Source of the DNA: SIG435 sp045530725
GTDB lineage: Bacteria; Bacillota; Clostridia; UMGS1810
Length of the DNA: 59,228 nucleotides
Direction: 5' to 3'
Assembly (NCBI GenBank): GCA_045530725.1
Contig: JAZSCT010000005.1
Span: forward strand, 1 to 59,228
Both the position numbers and the translations under genes were made by a program. Shown here piece by piece: positions 17,299 to 26,679 of this stretch. Below the pieces are notes generated by a model. It saw only the letters and a list, made by a program, of their open reading frames with translations, did no database searches and was not told where the DNA came from. Each line of letters begins with the position of its first letter. Position 1 is the stretch's first letter.

Positions 17299-17984
17299 GC
17301 ATTATTTGGAATTTTGTGTTTTTTCAATAATAATTTTGTTTTGGGATCAACCCTGTAACTTTCCAATGCTTTCCGAATGGTTTTGTTATGAATCCACGTA
17401 GGTAGTTTTTTGTTCAATATAAAATCCAGTGCCACTTCTTCCCTCTTCGCCAACGCTGTGGCAAAAAGCCAGGCAATCATCATATTTACATAGTATTTGT
17501 CGCTTTTGATTTCTGAGGCTTTTTTTAAATAATCAGGATTGAAATTCTCATCCAGATGCAGCCTCATAATTAATCCCAATGCAAATCTTATTGTATATTC
17601 TTCGCCTGACTGAAGCCATTTATCAATTTTTTCATCAATTTCACGAATATGTGTCTTGAATATTTTAGGAAAAAAAGAATCGCAAGTTGCCCAGTTATCT
17701 ATATACGGAAGAAATTCTTCGGTAAGGTGGAGAGCTTTTTGAAAATCTTTCTCTTGCTCAATCAGAAAAGCGTGAAGATGATTTTCTTCCAGATATTTGT
17801 GGGGCAAATCATTCAAAAACTCCCCTACCCATTTCTCTTTATATATCTCTTTAGCCAGTTTTCTTAATGCAGGAATTCTTACTCCGAGTACAGATTCTCT
17901 GTTGATACCGGGGATAAGTTTTTCGTTGAATTTCTTGTATTCGCTTTCACACAACTCAAAAAGAATATCATTGATTATTTTCAT
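17295..17984 (-). CDS. DNA alkylation repair protein, AlkD-like HEAT-repeat family
   Basis: 229 residues from the ATG at 17984, supported by GGGTGAT just upstream and a promoter at 18002-18030. A longer reading from 18077 would run through a terminator hairpin. All-alpha, with tandem HEAT-like helices; motifs LGVRIPALRKLAKEIYKE and NWATCDSFFPKI match the AlkD superfamily (the D of WATCD corresponds to the conserved DNA-contacting Asp). Relatives excise N3- and N7-alkylpurines, although many Firmicute members are untested. It ends against the yybS promoter. Confidence 0.85.
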   Translation of the reverse strand: MKIINDILFELCESEYKKFNEKLIPGINRESVLGVRIPALRKLAKEIYKEKWVGEFLNDLPHKYLEENHLHAFLIEQEKDFQKALHLTEEFLPYIDNWATCDSFFPKIFKTHIREIDEKIDKWLQSGEEYTIRFALGLIMRLHLDENFNPDYLKKASEIKSDKYYVNMMIAWLFATALAKREEVALDFILNKKLPTWIHNKTIRKALESYRVDPKTKLLLKKHKIPNNA

Positions 17985-18001
17985 TTTTATCACCCGATGA
18001 C

Positions 18002-18030
18002 ATTCTAACATAATCAAGTTAAAAAGTCCA
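18002..18030 (-). promoter_or_regulatory. Probable sigma-A promoter of the AlkD-like gene
   Basis: -35 TGGACT (18030-18025), 17-base spacer, -10 TAGAAT (18007-18002), just after the terminator of the upstream small gene. Confidence 0.55.
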
Positions 18031-18037
18031 CTAATAA

Positions 18038-18068
18038 AGCAAAAATAACCGCCTGTATGGCGGTTATT
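18038..18068 (-). terminator. Intrinsic terminator of the 112-residue gene
   Basis: On the minus strand, arms AATAACCGCC (18068-18059) and GGCGGTTATT (18053-18044) with a 5-base loop, followed by TTTGCTTTATT. It directly abuts the stop codon of the gene at 18070. Confidence 0.82.
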
Positions 18069-18069
18069 T

Positions 18070-18408
18070 TTATGCACGGATTTTATTTACAATAAACTCT
18101 TCATAATTATCATCTATTACTTCGAGTAAACACGCAGGTGTAATTTTTTGGTTGTAAACTGATCTCAAAAGTCCGTATGCAGATTTTTTATCGGTTGTCA
18201 GATTTTTTGCCGTACTTTTCTGTGAAAGTTCGTTTCCTGATATATCTGTGTATTTTTTTATGATTTCGATACCAAAGCAATCTTTATACTCGTTGTATTC
18301 ATAATCTCTTATGCTGTTTGAAATGAGATAGTATTCAAGAGTAAATTCATAATCATTATCAGATTCTCCTCTTTTGATATGTTGCGATGCAAAAAAAGTC
18401 TTTTTCAA
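18070..18408 (-). CDS. Small unassigned protein, DUF6514-like
   Basis: 112 residues, rich in Y, E, N and K, without signal peptide or membrane helix. The pattern of a short beta-rich half (EFTLEYYLISN, FGIEIIKKY) followed by helices (KSAYGLLRSVYNQKITPACLLEVIDD) resembles the small Clostridia family DUF6514; I am only moderately sure of that name. Start TTG at 18408 with AGGAG 9 bases upstream. Transcribed alone, ended by its own terminator. Function unknown. Confidence 0.6.
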   Translation of the reverse strand: MKKTFFASQHIKRGESDNDYEFTLEYYLISNSIRDYEYNEYKDCFGIEIIKKYTDISGNELSQKSTAKNLTTDKKSAYGLLRSVYNQKITPACLLEVIDDNYEEFIVNKIRA

Positions 18409-18492
18409 TGTTAAACACTCCTGTTTTTTGATGTCTAACTAATTATATAAAAAACTTTCGCCAAAGTACATAAAAAGATATCGCATTAATCA

Positions 18493-18539
18493 TCAAAAAA
18501 ACCGCCATATTGACAGTTTAATTGTCGAATATGACGGTT
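18493..18539 (-). terminator. Intrinsic terminator after rnfB
   Basis: A long imperfect stem on the minus strand: AACCGTCATATTCGACA (18539-18523) pairs with TGTCAATATGGCGGTT (18515-18500), followed by TTTTTTGATG. It ends the gatCAB-rnf run. Confidence 0.8.
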
Positions 18540-18593
18540 CTGTGATTTATTTGTGTATAATATACATTATTTTGCGATAAATATTTTTTGGTA

Positions 18594-19382
18594 TCATTTT
18601 GTAAATATGATCTTTTTCGGACATTTTTCGGCGCAGGTTCCGCAATTTGTACATTTTTCATAATCTATATCTGCTAGAAAACTATCAAGTTTGATTGCGT
18701 TTTCAGGACAGTTTTTAGAGCAGATGCCGCAACCTATGCAACCTGCTTTACACAAATCTTTCATCAAAGCGCCTTTATCTTTGGATGAGCAAGCAACGAT
18801 ATGTTTCTGATCGGCAGGAATAAGGGAAATAAGGTTTTTCGGACAAATCTGAACACAACTTCCACATCCTACACATTTGGAATCATCAACTACTGCTACA
18901 CCATTGATAATGCTTATTGCATCGAATTTACAAACCGATACACAACTGCCAAGTCCCATACATCCATAAGAACATTTCTTGGGTCCGCCACTTAGTGTAT
19001 ATGCAACCTTACAGTCATCAACACCAAAGATTTCGTATTTGTCCGGTGCCACGTCGCAGTTTCCCATACACTTTACAAATGCAGTTTTTTTGACATTAGT
19101 GTCACATTCGACACCCATTATAGCAGAAATATCTTTAAGGTTTTCTTCGCTTACCACTTTACAACCTGATGGAGTTGCATCTCCCTTGACGATGGCTTCT
19201 GCAAATGCGGCACATCCTGCGAAACCGCATCCTCCGCAATTGGCACCTGGAAGAAGATTGGTGATTTTTTCGATTCTTTCATCAGCATCAACTTTAAAAA
19301 ATATAGACGCCAGAGCAAGGAGCAATCCAAACAGAAGCCCTAATCCGCCCAGAATCAGAGCGGGAATTATAATCTTATCCAA
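18594..19382 (-). CDS. rnfB: Rnf complex subunit RnfB (ferredoxin-binding Fe-S subunit)
   Basis: 262 residues. An N-terminal membrane helix (about 5-27) is followed by the 4Fe-4S domain GANCGGCGFAGCAAF (about 47-61), then ferredoxin-like clusters in the C-terminal half: CMGLGSCVSVCKFDA, CVGCGSCVQICPKN, CIGCGICSKNCPEN and CTNCGTCAEKCPKK. RnfB takes electrons from reduced ferredoxin on the cytoplasmic side and passes them into the membrane complex. Last gene of rnfCDGEAB, 12 bases after rnfA. Confidence 0.95.
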   Translation of the reverse strand: MDKIIIPALILGGLGLLFGLLLALASIFFKVDADERIEKITNLLPGANCGGCGFAGCAAFAEAIVKGDATPSGCKVVSEENLKDISAIMGVECDTNVKKTAFVKCMGNCDVAPDKYEIFGVDDCKVAYTLSGGPKKCSYGCMGLGSCVSVCKFDAISIINGVAVVDDSKCVGCGSCVQICPKNLISLIPADQKHIVACSSKDKGALMKDLCKAGCIGCGICSKNCPENAIKLDSFLADIDYEKCTNCGTCAEKCPKKIIFTK

Positions 19383-19394
19383 TGTTATCCCTCC

Positions 19395-19973
19395 TTAAAA
19401 TGAAAGTCCCTGAAAACCAAGAAATGCCATTGACATAAGTCCTGCTGTTATAAGGGTAATTGGAAAACCTTTTAGAAACTCAGGTATATCTGAATTTTCC
19501 ATTCTTTCTCTTAACCCTGCAAAAAGAACTATAGCCAGAGTAAATCCGATTGGAGCACAGAATGAATACCACATTGATTCGAAAAGAGTGAATCCGTTCT
19601 GTATATTTGATATGGCAATACCGAGTACTGCGCAGTTTGTAGTGATAAGCGGAAGATAAATTCCCAATGCAGAATAAAGGGATGGAAGAAATTTCGCTAA
19701 AACCATTTCAACAAACTGAACAAGTACCGCAATTACAAGAATAAATGCCAATGTCTGCAGATACTCCATTCCAAGAGGTACAAGCAGAAAGTGATGAACT
19801 GTATATGTAATGAGACTTGAAAGAACCATTACAAATGTAACTGCCATACCCATACCAAATGCAGTTTCTACTTTTTTGGATACACCAAGGAAGGGACATA
19901 TTCCAAGAAATTGAGTAAGAATAAGGTTTTCAACAAAAACAGCCATAATTGCAACTGAAAAAATATTTGCCAT
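19395..19973 (-). CDS. rnfA: Rnf complex membrane subunit RnfA
   Basis: 192 residues, six membrane helices. It carries NLILTQFLGICPFLGVSKK near the N-terminus and NCAVLGIAISN in the fourth to fifth helix, the two mirror-image cysteine regions of RnfA/NqrE proteins that hold a membrane Fe-S centre. Together with RnfE it forms the antiparallel core of the ion-translocating ferredoxin:NAD oxidoreductase. Its ATG is adjacent to the rnfE stop. Confidence 0.95.
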   Translation of the reverse strand: MANIFSVAIMAVFVENLILTQFLGICPFLGVSKKVETAFGMGMAVTFVMVLSSLITYTVHHFLLVPLGMEYLQTLAFILVIAVLVQFVEMVLAKFLPSLYSALGIYLPLITTNCAVLGIAISNIQNGFTLFESMWYSFCAPIGFTLAIVLFAGLRERMENSDIPEFLKGFPITLITAGLMSMAFLGFQGLSF

Positions 19974-20585
19974 TTATATTTCCTCCTTTTTCTTACTTGA
20001 TATTACATTGATTATTGCAAGTATTATACCAAGTGCGATGAATGCACCCGGTGGAAGTATGAACATCAATGCGGGTTTGAATGAGGTACCGAAGATACTG
20101 ATGCCAAATACACTTCCTGAACCGAGAATTTCCCTTACAAGACCAAGAGTGGTTAACCCAAGGGTAAATCCAAGTCCCATACCCAATCCATCAACCATCG
20201 AAGGAAGTGGAGTGTTTTTTGATGCGAAACTTTCTGCTCTCGCAAGGATGATACAGTTTACAACAATTAGCGGAATGTATAATCCTAGAGCCTGAGAAAG
20301 CGATGGTATATATGCTTTCAGAAGTAAGTCAATAATTGTAACGAATGTTGCTATAATTACAATATATGATGCTATTCTTATCTTTGATGGTATGTATTTT
20401 CTCAAAAGAGAAATAACAAGATTTGAAAAAATAAGAACAAATGTGGTGGATAAGCCCATTCCCAGAGCATTAATTGCAGATGTTGTCACAGCAAGTGTGG
20501 GACACATACCGAGAAGTTGAACAAATGTGGGATTTTCTGATATTACACCATTTAAGAAGGTTGTTTTGAACATATTTTTTTTCAT
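19974..20585 (-). CDS. rnfE: Rnf complex membrane subunit RnfE
   Basis: 203 residues, six membrane helices, with NPTFVQLLGMCPTLAVTTS and VNCIILARAESFASK as the conserved cysteine regions of RnfE/NqrD, paralogous to RnfA. The ATG at 20585 overlaps the rnfG stop by 4 bases, coupling their translation. A second in-frame ATG four codons later is an alternative start. Confidence 0.95.
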   Translation of the reverse strand: MKKNMFKTTFLNGVISENPTFVQLLGMCPTLAVTTSAINALGMGLSTTFVLIFSNLVISLLRKYIPSKIRIASYIVIIATFVTIIDLLLKAYIPSLSQALGLYIPLIVVNCIILARAESFASKNTPLPSMVDGLGMGLGFTLGLTTLGLVREILGSGSVFGISIFGTSFKPALMFILPPGAFIALGIILAIINVISSKKKEEI

Positions 20586-21160
20586 TTAATAACCCCCTTC
20601 AGAATTTTTGCTGATTTTAAAGCATTATTTACGCCATTGGTTACCGCATTTGAAGTTATGGTTGCACCACTGATGGCGTTTATTGTATTAAGGCTGTCAG
20701 ATGGGGGTTTTACCACTTCGATGCCATATTTTTTACCTGTGTATTGCTGAAGAAATTCAGGTTTCTGTGAGTTAGCACCCAGACCTGCAGTTTCACTCAT
20801 TGATATAATGTTTACCCCTGAAACAGTCAGATCTTCCTTTACGCCCACAATCATATTGATTTCCCCGCCGTATCCTGCAGAAGAAACGCTTATGCAGTAC
20901 CCTACTCTGTCATTTCCTTTATATGCAATATATATTTCACGGATTGAATCATCTTTTATAGAATTACTGCTGTCTTTTTCAAATCTGTCTGCATCGGGCA
21001 GAACGTTTTTTCTTGCGTTGTTCTGAAGTTCGATATTTTTTTGTATAATAATATCCTCGGTCACGTTGTTTACAATCGAAAGTGCAAGAGTTGAAATGGA
21101 AACAATAAGAAAAAGGATTAATCCCAGTTTGAATATAAATTTATAGTTTTCTTTCAACAT
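20582..21160 (-). CDS. rnfG: Rnf complex FMN subunit RnfG
   Basis: 192 residues: an N-terminal membrane helix (about 8-28) and an extracytoplasmic FMN-binding domain. NAISGATITSNAV contains the threonine (in SGAT) to which FMN is joined through phosphate by the flavin transferase ApbE. No apbE gene is visible in this window. Also typical is SMSETAGLGANSQ. Directly abuts rnfD, with a GGGGGTGT ribosome site inside the rnfD end. Confidence 0.94.
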   Translation of the reverse strand: MLKENYKFIFKLGLILFLIVSISTLALSIVNNVTEDIIIQKNIELQNNARKNVLPDADRFEKDSSNSIKDDSIREIYIAYKGNDRVGYCISVSSAGYGGEINMIVGVKEDLTVSGVNIISMSETAGLGANSQKPEFLQQYTGKKYGIEVVKPPSDSLNTINAISGATITSNAVTNGVNNALKSAKILKGVIK

Positions 21161-22120
21161 TTACACCCCCTTCGCTTTCTTAACAGGCTTAAAACCGTAT
21201 TTTCTCGGTTGAATATACTTGTCAAGCAAAGGTGTTGCTATATTCATAAGTAATATAGCATATGTAACACCTTCGGGATATCCACCGTAAGTTCTGATTA
21301 TTACAGTGATAAATCCTGCCATTACTGAATATATTAGTTGACCTTTGAATGTAACAGGACTTGTCACATAGTCAGTCGCCATAAAGATACCTCCAAGTAT
21401 TACACCACCGGAAAATATAGAGAAAACAGCATTTCCGTTAAAAAATCCGTCTTTTGAAAATATGAATCCGAACACACCGACTGATAATATGTATCCGAGA
21501 GGAATTGTAGGTGTGATTTTCTTTCTTAATACAAGATATATTCCGCCAATTATAAGAAGAATTGATGATACTTCTCCTATTGATCCGCCAATCTGTCCGG
21601 AAATCAGGTTGTAGTATGATATTCCCTCCGACATTGCAAGAGGTGTTGCACTTGTAACTGCATCAGGAGAAAAAGGATTCATAAAAGGTGCAATGTAACT
21701 TGTCATATCTACCGGCCAGCTTGCAAGCATAAATGCTCTTGCACAAAGAGCAGGATTAAGGATATTGTGTCCTATTCCACCATAAAACTGCTTGGCAACT
21801 ATAATTGCAAACACTCCGCCTACTGCACACATCCACAATGGAATTGTGGAAGGAAGTGTAAATGACAGAAGGACACCTGTTACAACAGCACTGAGATCCC
21901 CTATTGTATTTTTCTTTTTAAGACATTTATTCCAGATGAATTCGCTTAATACACATGAAAAAACAGTAACAGCAACAACAAGCCAGCCTCTGATGCCAAA
22001 TACCCAGAAAACAAATATAAATGCAGGTATAAGAGCAATCAAAACATCGAGCATTGTATCTCTGACTGATTCATCGTCTCTGATATGAGGTGCGTATGAA
22101 ACAATTAATTTATCTCTCAT
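21161..22120 (-). CDS. rnfD: Rnf complex membrane subunit RnfD
   Basis: 319 residues, about eight to ten membrane helices. It carries YGGIGHNILNPALCARAFMLASWP and DAVTSATPLAM; the threonine in SATPL is the expected covalent FMN site of RnfD/NqrB proteins. It forms part of the ion path. It lies 8 bases after rnfC. No riboflavin or ApbE genes are adjacent. Confidence 0.94.
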   Translation of the reverse strand: MRDKLIVSYAPHIRDDESVRDTMLDVLIALIPAFIFVFWVFGIRGWLVVAVTVFSCVLSEFIWNKCLKKKNTIGDLSAVVTGVLLSFTLPSTIPLWMCAVGGVFAIIVAKQFYGGIGHNILNPALCARAFMLASWPVDMTSYIAPFMNPFSPDAVTSATPLAMSEGISYYNLISGQIGGSIGEVSSILLIIGGIYLVLRKKITPTIPLGYILSVGVFGFIFSKDGFFNGNAVFSIFSGGVILGGIFMATDYVTSPVTFKGQLIYSVMAGFITVIIRTYGGYPEGVTYAILLMNIATPLLDKYIQPRKYGFKPVKKAKGV

Positions 22121-22128
22121 TTATGTAC

Positions 22129-23445
22129 CTACTTTCTTTGTTTTTGTTCTCTTATAAGATTTTTTGCGGCTTTGATATTCTGTACCACATTCTGCCCTGT
22201 CTGACATAAATATGTACATACGCCACATTCAATACAATCCATGATATTGTATTTTTCGCACATTTTGAGGTCTTTTTTCATAGCGTACATATTAAGTGTC
22301 AAAGGCATAAGATGCATCGGGCATTTCTGCACACATTTACCGCATCTGATACAGGGACTTGTTTCTTTTAAACCGACTTCATTATCGCTAAGAACAAGAA
22401 TGGCACTTGTTCCTTTTACAACGGGCACATTAAGATCATAAAGACAAACACCCATCATAGGACCACCTGCAAGAACCTTCTGAGGTTCGCCGATGATTCC
22501 GCCTGCGGCTTTAATAACATCATTTATGCAAGTGCCGATTTTTACAGAACAGTTGATAGGATGTTCTATACATTCACCGGAAATTGTGATAACTCGTTCC
22601 GTAAGAGGTTTGCGCTCTTTACATGCTTTGCCGATGGATATACAGGTGTCGATATTATCAACAACGACTCCCACATCTGACGGTAATCCTCCTGAAGGTA
22701 CTTCTCTGCCTGTAACTGCTGATATAATCTGCTTTTCACTTCCCTGAGGATATTTGGTCTTAAGAGGAATAACGGAAATCTTATCTGTAGATTCTGTTGC
22801 ATCCTTCAAAGCCTTTATTGCCTCAGGTTTATTTTCTTCAACAGCAACATATGCTTTGTTACATGAAAGTATATCCATCATACATTTGATTCCATATAGG
22901 ATATCTTCTGTATTTTCAATCATAAGTCTAAAATCATTTGTAAGATATGGTTCGCATTCTGCCCCATTGATAATGATACTATCAATTTCTTTCGGAGGAT
23001 TCAATTTGATATGAGTAGGAAAACATGCTCCACCAAGTCCCACAAGACCTGCTTCTCTTATCACATCTATCTTTTCTTTTTTTGATAGTTTGTGGAATTT
23101 TTTAACAGTGCCTGAAGAAGGGGCACTTTTATAAGCAAAGTCATTTTCAATAAGGATTGCATCTACAACACTTCCGTTTGGAATAAGAGTTTTTTCTATT
23201 CCGATTACCTTACCTGACACAGATGAATGTATGGGAGCAGAAACAAATGCCTTGGAATCGGCAATTTTTTGCCCCACATAGACTTTGTCTCCTGCTTTGA
23301 CAATTGGTTCACAAGGTGCTCCGATGTGCTGTGACAGCGGAAATTTCATAATTTCAGATGCATCAATGCGAACAATACTTTCGTTTCTTGTTATTTGCTT
23401 TTTGTCATCGGGATGTATTCCGCCTCTGAATGTAGCCTTAAACAT
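22129..23445 (-). CDS. rnfC: Rnf complex subunit RnfC (NADH-binding)
   Basis: 438 residues. An N-terminal barrel-like domain (GGIHPDDKK) precedes the NADH/FMN Rossmann domain with AGLVGLGGACFPTHIKL and INGAECEPYLT. A C-terminal pair of 4Fe-4S motifs follows: CIRCGKCVQKCPMHL, and CIECGVCTYLCQT ending in a divergent tail. RnfC passes electrons to NAD+ on the cytoplasmic face. It is the first rnf gene, 29 bases after gatB with no terminator or separate promoter between, so it is probably on the gat transcript. Confidence 0.95.
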   Translation of the reverse strand: MFKATFRGGIHPDDKKQITRNESIVRIDASEIMKFPLSQHIGAPCEPIVKAGDKVYVGQKIADSKAFVSAPIHSSVSGKVIGIEKTLIPNGSVVDAILIENDFAYKSAPSSGTVKKFHKLSKKEKIDVIREAGLVGLGGACFPTHIKLNPPKEIDSIIINGAECEPYLTNDFRLMIENTEDILYGIKCMMDILSCNKAYVAVEENKPEAIKALKDATESTDKISVIPLKTKYPQGSEKQIISAVTGREVPSGGLPSDVGVVVDNIDTCISIGKACKERKPLTERVITISGECIEHPINCSVKIGTCINDVIKAAGGIIGEPQKVLAGGPMMGVCLYDLNVPVVKGTSAILVLSDNEVGLKETSPCIRCGKCVQKCPMHLMPLTLNMYAMKKDLKMCEKYNIMDCIECGVCTYLCQTGQNVVQNIKAAKNLIREQKQRK

Positions 23446-23474
23446 TATATCTCTCCATTTCTTAAGATATGAAT

Positions 23475-24905
23475 TTATGGTCTTCTCTTTTCTATTTCTT
23501 CTTCGAGACAGGCTTTGATAGACGCAGGCGTTGCTTTGCCTTTCAGTTCTTTGGCAGCCTGACCCATAAAGAATCCGAACATATTTGTCTTTCCGTCGAA
23601 ATATTGTTTGAGAAGATCGGGTTTGGAATCGAGAAGGTTTGTAATAAATTCGACTATTGCGCCGCTGTCTTCTTTTACAATGAAGCCGTTTTTCTCAGCA
23701 ATTTCCATTGGCTTGCCGCCTTCTTCAAACATTATTCTGATAATAGCCTTCGCATCGTTTCTGTTTACCTTTTTGTCATCGATCATTTTGATGAGTTCTG
23801 CGAAATCTACGGGATTTATAGAAATTTCTTCCATATGGGTTTCGTTGATAATTCTCATTATTTCAGTCAGAAACATATTTGCGACTGATTTGTACTCAGG
23901 GTATGCTTTAACTGCATCATCATAGAAATCTGCTGTAAACTTTTCCCCCGAAATGATTTTTGCATCATCTTTTGTGAGACCAAAGTCTTCTGTATATATC
24001 CTGTATCTTTCATCAGGTAATACAGGAATCTTTTTTCTGATTTTTTCTATATCTTCATCTGTAAAAGTGATTGCAAGAATATCAGGCTCGGGAAAATATC
24101 TGTAGTCGTTTGCATTTTCTTTTGAACGCATAGGCTTTGTTTCCCCTGTTGCATCATCAAAACGTCTTGTTTCCTGCTCTACTTTTTCTCCATTTTCTAT
24201 TAATCTTGCCTGACGTTTCTCTTCGTACTCTATGGCTCTCATCATTGCTTTCATTGAGTTTAAGTTTTTGATCTCGGCTCTTTCGCCAAGTTTTGATGAG
24301 CCTTTTTCCTTAAGAGAAATATTAACATCCGCACGTATGGAACCTTCCTGCATTTTGGCATCACAAACACCGAGATACTTAAGGTAAAGACCGATTTTTT
24401 CAACAAATTCTGTCGCTTCTTCTCCCGACTTGATATCAGGCTCTGTAACGATTTCGATTAACGGAACCGAACATCTGTTGTAATCTGCAAGGCTTAAGTC
24501 GTTGTAATCATCGTGTGTAAGTTTTCCTGCATCTTCTTCCATATGGATCTGATGGATTCTTACTTTGGTACCTGTAGAAAGAGTCACATTACCATTAATG
24601 CACAATGGTAAATCCAATTGTGAAATCTGATATGCTTTCGGAAGATCAGGATAGAAATAATTCTTTCTGTCAAATCGTGTGTATCTGTTTATATCACAAT
24701 TAAATGCAAGACCTGCTTTTATAGCGTATTCGACTGCTTTGCGGTTTACAACAGGAAGTGCTCCCGGTTGTGATGTGCAAACAGGACAAATATGTGTGTT
24801 AACATCAGATCCAAATGATGCAGAGCATGAGCAATACATCTTTGTATCTGTGGAAAGTTCTGCATGTATTTCCAGACCGATGACTGTATCAAATTTGTTT
24901 TCCAT
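23475..24905 (-). CDS. gatB: Aspartyl/glutamyl-tRNA amidotransferase subunit B
   Basis: 476 residues. The N-terminal half holds the cradle domain with GLEIHAELST and cysteines MYCSCSASFG and HICPVC, a zinc-binding pattern. The motif HMEEDAGKL is the ATP/Mg site of the kinase step, and the C-terminal tail domain reads FFMGQAAKELKGKATP. GatB activates the side chain of misacylated Glu-tRNA(Gln) or Asp-tRNA(Asn), and GatA supplies ammonia. SD GGAGG before ATG 24905, 13 bases after gatA. Confidence 0.96.
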   Translation of the reverse strand: MENKFDTVIGLEIHAELSTDTKMYCSCSASFGSDVNTHICPVCTSQPGALPVVNRKAVEYAIKAGLAFNCDINRYTRFDRKNYFYPDLPKAYQISQLDLPLCINGNVTLSTGTKVRIHQIHMEEDAGKLTHDDYNDLSLADYNRCSVPLIEIVTEPDIKSGEEATEFVEKIGLYLKYLGVCDAKMQEGSIRADVNISLKEKGSSKLGERAEIKNLNSMKAMMRAIEYEEKRQARLIENGEKVEQETRRFDDATGETKPMRSKENANDYRYFPEPDILAITFTDEDIEKIRKKIPVLPDERYRIYTEDFGLTKDDAKIISGEKFTADFYDDAVKAYPEYKSVANMFLTEIMRIINETHMEEISINPVDFAELIKMIDDKKVNRNDAKAIIRIMFEEGGKPMEIAEKNGFIVKEDSGAIVEFITNLLDSKPDLLKQYFDGKTNMFGFFMGQAAKELKGKATPASIKACLEEEIEKRRP

Positions 24906-24918
24906 AATCCTTACCTCC

Positions 24919-26343
24919 TTACATTACAAAACTGTTCTCAAATGCATCTACAAGTTGAATTACTTTTGCATCGTTGAACTTATCTGCTGTTATTGAAAAT
25001 CCGATAGGAAGTTTTTCTTTTGAATATCCACAGGTTGTACTCATACTTGGCAATCCTGCAATATTAGCGCTTACTGTACATATGTCAGCAAGATAAAGTT
25101 TGACTGAATCGTCAATGTTTGCATCAAGTCCATATGCAGGTGACGGAACTGTAGGTGTAATCATACAGTCGCATTTTGAGAATATTTCGTTGTGATCCTT
25201 GATAAACTGCTGACGGACTGCAAGTGCTTTTTTGTAATAAGCGTCATAATATCCGCTGGATAGTGCGTATGTTCCAAGAAGTATTCTTCTTTGTACTTCC
25301 TTACCGAAGCCTTCGTATCTTGTTTTCTTTATAAGTTCATCATAAGATTTAGCGTCGGGTGTTCTGTAGCCGTATCTTACTCCGTCAAAACGGGCAAGGT
25401 TTGAGCTTGCTTCTGCACATGCAAGAAGATAATAAGCACTTACTGCATATTTAAGTGACGGCAAAGATACTTCAATAAGTTCTGCACCGTTTTCTTTATA
25501 GAATTGAGCAGCTTTCATTACAGATTCTTTAACTTCGTCATCAATACCATCAGCAAAGTATTCTTTTGGGATACCGATTTTTGTACCTTTGATACTCTGT
25601 CCGATCAATCCGTTGAAATCGGAAATACCCGAATCCTTTGATGTATAATCATTCTTATCAAAGCCTGCAATGGAATTAAGAATCAATCCACAGTCATATG
25701 CAGAATTTGCAATAGGTCCGATCTGATCAAGTGAACTTCCGAAAGCAACAAGACCAAAACGGGATACTGTGCCATATGTAGGCTTGATTCCTGTTACACC
25801 GCAAAAAGCAGATGGTTGTCTGATGGAACCACCTGTATCAGAGCCAAGGGATGCAGCACACATATCTGCTTTAACTGCAGCGGCGCTTCCGCCTGATGAA
25901 CCGCCGGGTACCTTGGATGTATCAACAGGATTTTTGCAAGGTCCGAAATATGATGTTTTGGTAGTTGAACCCATTGCAAATTCATCCATGTTGGTTTTGC
26001 CAAGGATAACCGCACCATCGTTTTTCAATCTGGAAACGGATGTAGCGTCATACACAGGAACGAAATCCTCAAGCATTTTTGATGCGCAAGTGGTTCTGAT
26101 ACCCTTTGTACTGATGTTATCTTTGATAGCCAAAGGAATTCCTGTAAGCGGAGTTACTTCACCTTTTGCAATAAGTTCGTCGGCTTTTCGAGCCATTTTC
26201 AAAGCTTCATCTTCGCATACTGTAATATATGCATTGATTTCGCCGTTATTATTCTTAATATTCTTAAGATATTCCTCTGTAATTTCTACTGAGGAGATTT
26301 CTTTTGAAATAAGTTTCTTTGATAGTTCCTTGATTGTATTCAT
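24919..26343 (-). CDS. gatA: Aspartyl/glutamyl-tRNA amidotransferase subunit A
   Basis: 474 residues, amidase-signature family. The Ser-cisSer-Lys triad is visible in PLAIKDNIS (Lys), GGSSGGSAAAV (cis-Ser) and GSDTGGSIRQPSAFCG (nucleophile Ser). It hydrolyses glutamine and channels ammonia to GatB. Strong GGGGAGGGG ribosome site. Middle gene of gatCAB. Confidence 0.97.
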   Translation of the reverse strand: MNTIKELSKKLISKEISSVEITEEYLKNIKNNNGEINAYITVCEDEALKMARKADELIAKGEVTPLTGIPLAIKDNISTKGIRTTCASKMLEDFVPVYDATSVSRLKNDGAVILGKTNMDEFAMGSTTKTSYFGPCKNPVDTSKVPGGSSGGSAAAVKADMCAASLGSDTGGSIRQPSAFCGVTGIKPTYGTVSRFGLVAFGSSLDQIGPIANSAYDCGLILNSIAGFDKNDYTSKDSGISDFNGLIGQSIKGTKIGIPKEYFADGIDDEVKESVMKAAQFYKENGAELIEVSLPSLKYAVSAYYLLACAEASSNLARFDGVRYGYRTPDAKSYDELIKKTRYEGFGKEVQRRILLGTYALSSGYYDAYYKKALAVRQQFIKDHNEIFSKCDCMITPTVPSPAYGLDANIDDSVKLYLADICTVSANIAGLPSMSTTCGYSKEKLPIGFSITADKFNDAKVIQLVDAFENSFVM

Positions 26344-26362
26344 CTCTATCCCCTCCCCTGTA

Positions 26363-26647
26363 TCAATCTACAACCTTCGGAACGACAAACTGATTTTCTT
26401 TTTCTTTAGGTGCATTGTTGATAATTGCATTCATATCAGAAAAGTCTGTCACGTTGTCGTTTCTTAATGATGAAAATGAAATTGCTCTTGACATATCCTT
26501 TGCATTATATTCGCTGTCTGCATCTAAAATGGTATCCATCAGAGAAATAATTGTATCCATCTCTTTGATGTATTCAGGATACTTTTCTTCTGGGATTCCG
26601 AGTTTTGAAAGTTCGGTCAGGAGTTTAAGTTCTTTATCTGTTAGCAT
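26363..26647 (-). CDS. gatC: Aspartyl/glutamyl-tRNA amidotransferase subunit C
   Basis: 94 residues, the usual size. An N-terminal helix pair (ELKLLTELSKLGIPEEKYPEYIKEMDTIISLMDTI is spread over residues 5-39) wraps GatA, and the extended C-terminal tail ends with the conserved hydrophobic VPKVVD. It stabilises the GatA-GatB complex. First gene of the run through rnfB, with its own promoter at 26680-26708. Confidence 0.94.
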   Translation of the reverse strand: MLTDKELKLLTELSKLGIPEEKYPEYIKEMDTIISLMDTILDADSEYNAKDMSRAISFSSLRNDNVTDFSDMNAIINNAPKEKENQFVVPKVVD

Positions 26648-26679
26648 TTCGTGTCCTCCAATTAGAGATTTTATACCAT

